Shown here: piece after piece, positions 63,989 through 64,000 of the stretch
Layout of the letters: every line of letters starts with the position of its first letter
Numbering within the stretch: the first letter of the stretch is position 1
Origin: Rotaria sordida
Lineage: Eukaryota; Rotifera; Eurotatoria; Philodinida; Philodinidae
Length of the DNA: 64,000 nt
NCBI GenBank assembly: GCA_905250125.1
Contig: CAJNOL010000142.1
Location: forward strand, 124,001-188,000
Reading direction: 5' to 3'
Notes under the pieces: model-generated
Database searches by the model: none
What the model saw: the letters and a program-made list of their open reading frames with translations, nothing else
What the model was told of the DNA's origin: nothing
Program-made: the position numbers and the translations under genes

Positions 63989-64000
63989 TGTTTATAGCTG

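Overview
The window looks like nuclear DNA of a small invertebrate, most likely a bdelloid rotifer (inference). It is strongly A+T-rich. Genes have many GT-AG introns, most 45-80 nt and a few above 500 nt. The proteins are animal types (DOT1L, SVOP, HP1, LMO, HSBP1, LONP1, antenna-bearing glutamate dehydrogenase, F-box). Non-coding DNA carries palindromic islands rich in TGTGGG-like units, the telomere repeat I recall for the bdelloid Adineta vaga. Each multi-exon gene was spliced by hand and its exon lengths checked for a continuous frame.

Layout. 1-2080 (-): DOT1L-like H3K79 methyltransferase, running off the left edge. 4964-9234 (+): SVOP-like transporter. 10189-11015: long foldback repeat. 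11893-12668 (-): HP1. 13992-21079 (+): mitochondrial Lon protease in 16 exons, with mobile-element remnants in its introns. 21815-26262 (+): two tandem mitochondrial glutamate dehydrogenases. 26263-30508: decayed gene pieces, a duplicated F-box 3' end and a hairpin MITE. 30509-36215 (-): secreted GH38-like hydrolase with a dead mariner in one intron. 37346-37723 (-): HSBP1. 39688-40766 (+): four-TM protein with an LDLa-like module. 41597-47055: accessory block with the full F-box gene (43160-45148, -), telomere-like palindromes, a TIR element with another nested inside, and segmental duplications. 48515-48614: 100-N gap. 49510-52575 (+): divergent PRMT1-like enzyme. 52643-53270 (-): LMO protein. 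54940-55637 (+): ERI3-like exonuclease. 57743-62582 (+): GH18 chitinase with CBM14, predicted to be spliced in frame to a Ly6/three-finger domain and a GPI-type tail. 63684-63988 (+): possible 62-residue membrane protein.

The genes form no single pathway; DOT1L, HP1 and the PRMT are all chromatin or arginine-methylation factors, and Lon and both GDHs are mitochondrial matrix proteins. The strongest items to follow up are the element family carrying telomere-like palindromes, the chitinase-Ly6 fusion with its catalytic glutamate on a skippable 15-nt exon, the tandem GDHs whose introns disagree while coding patches are identical, and the PRMT with altered active-site residues. No tRNA, rRNA or CRISPR array was found by eye.
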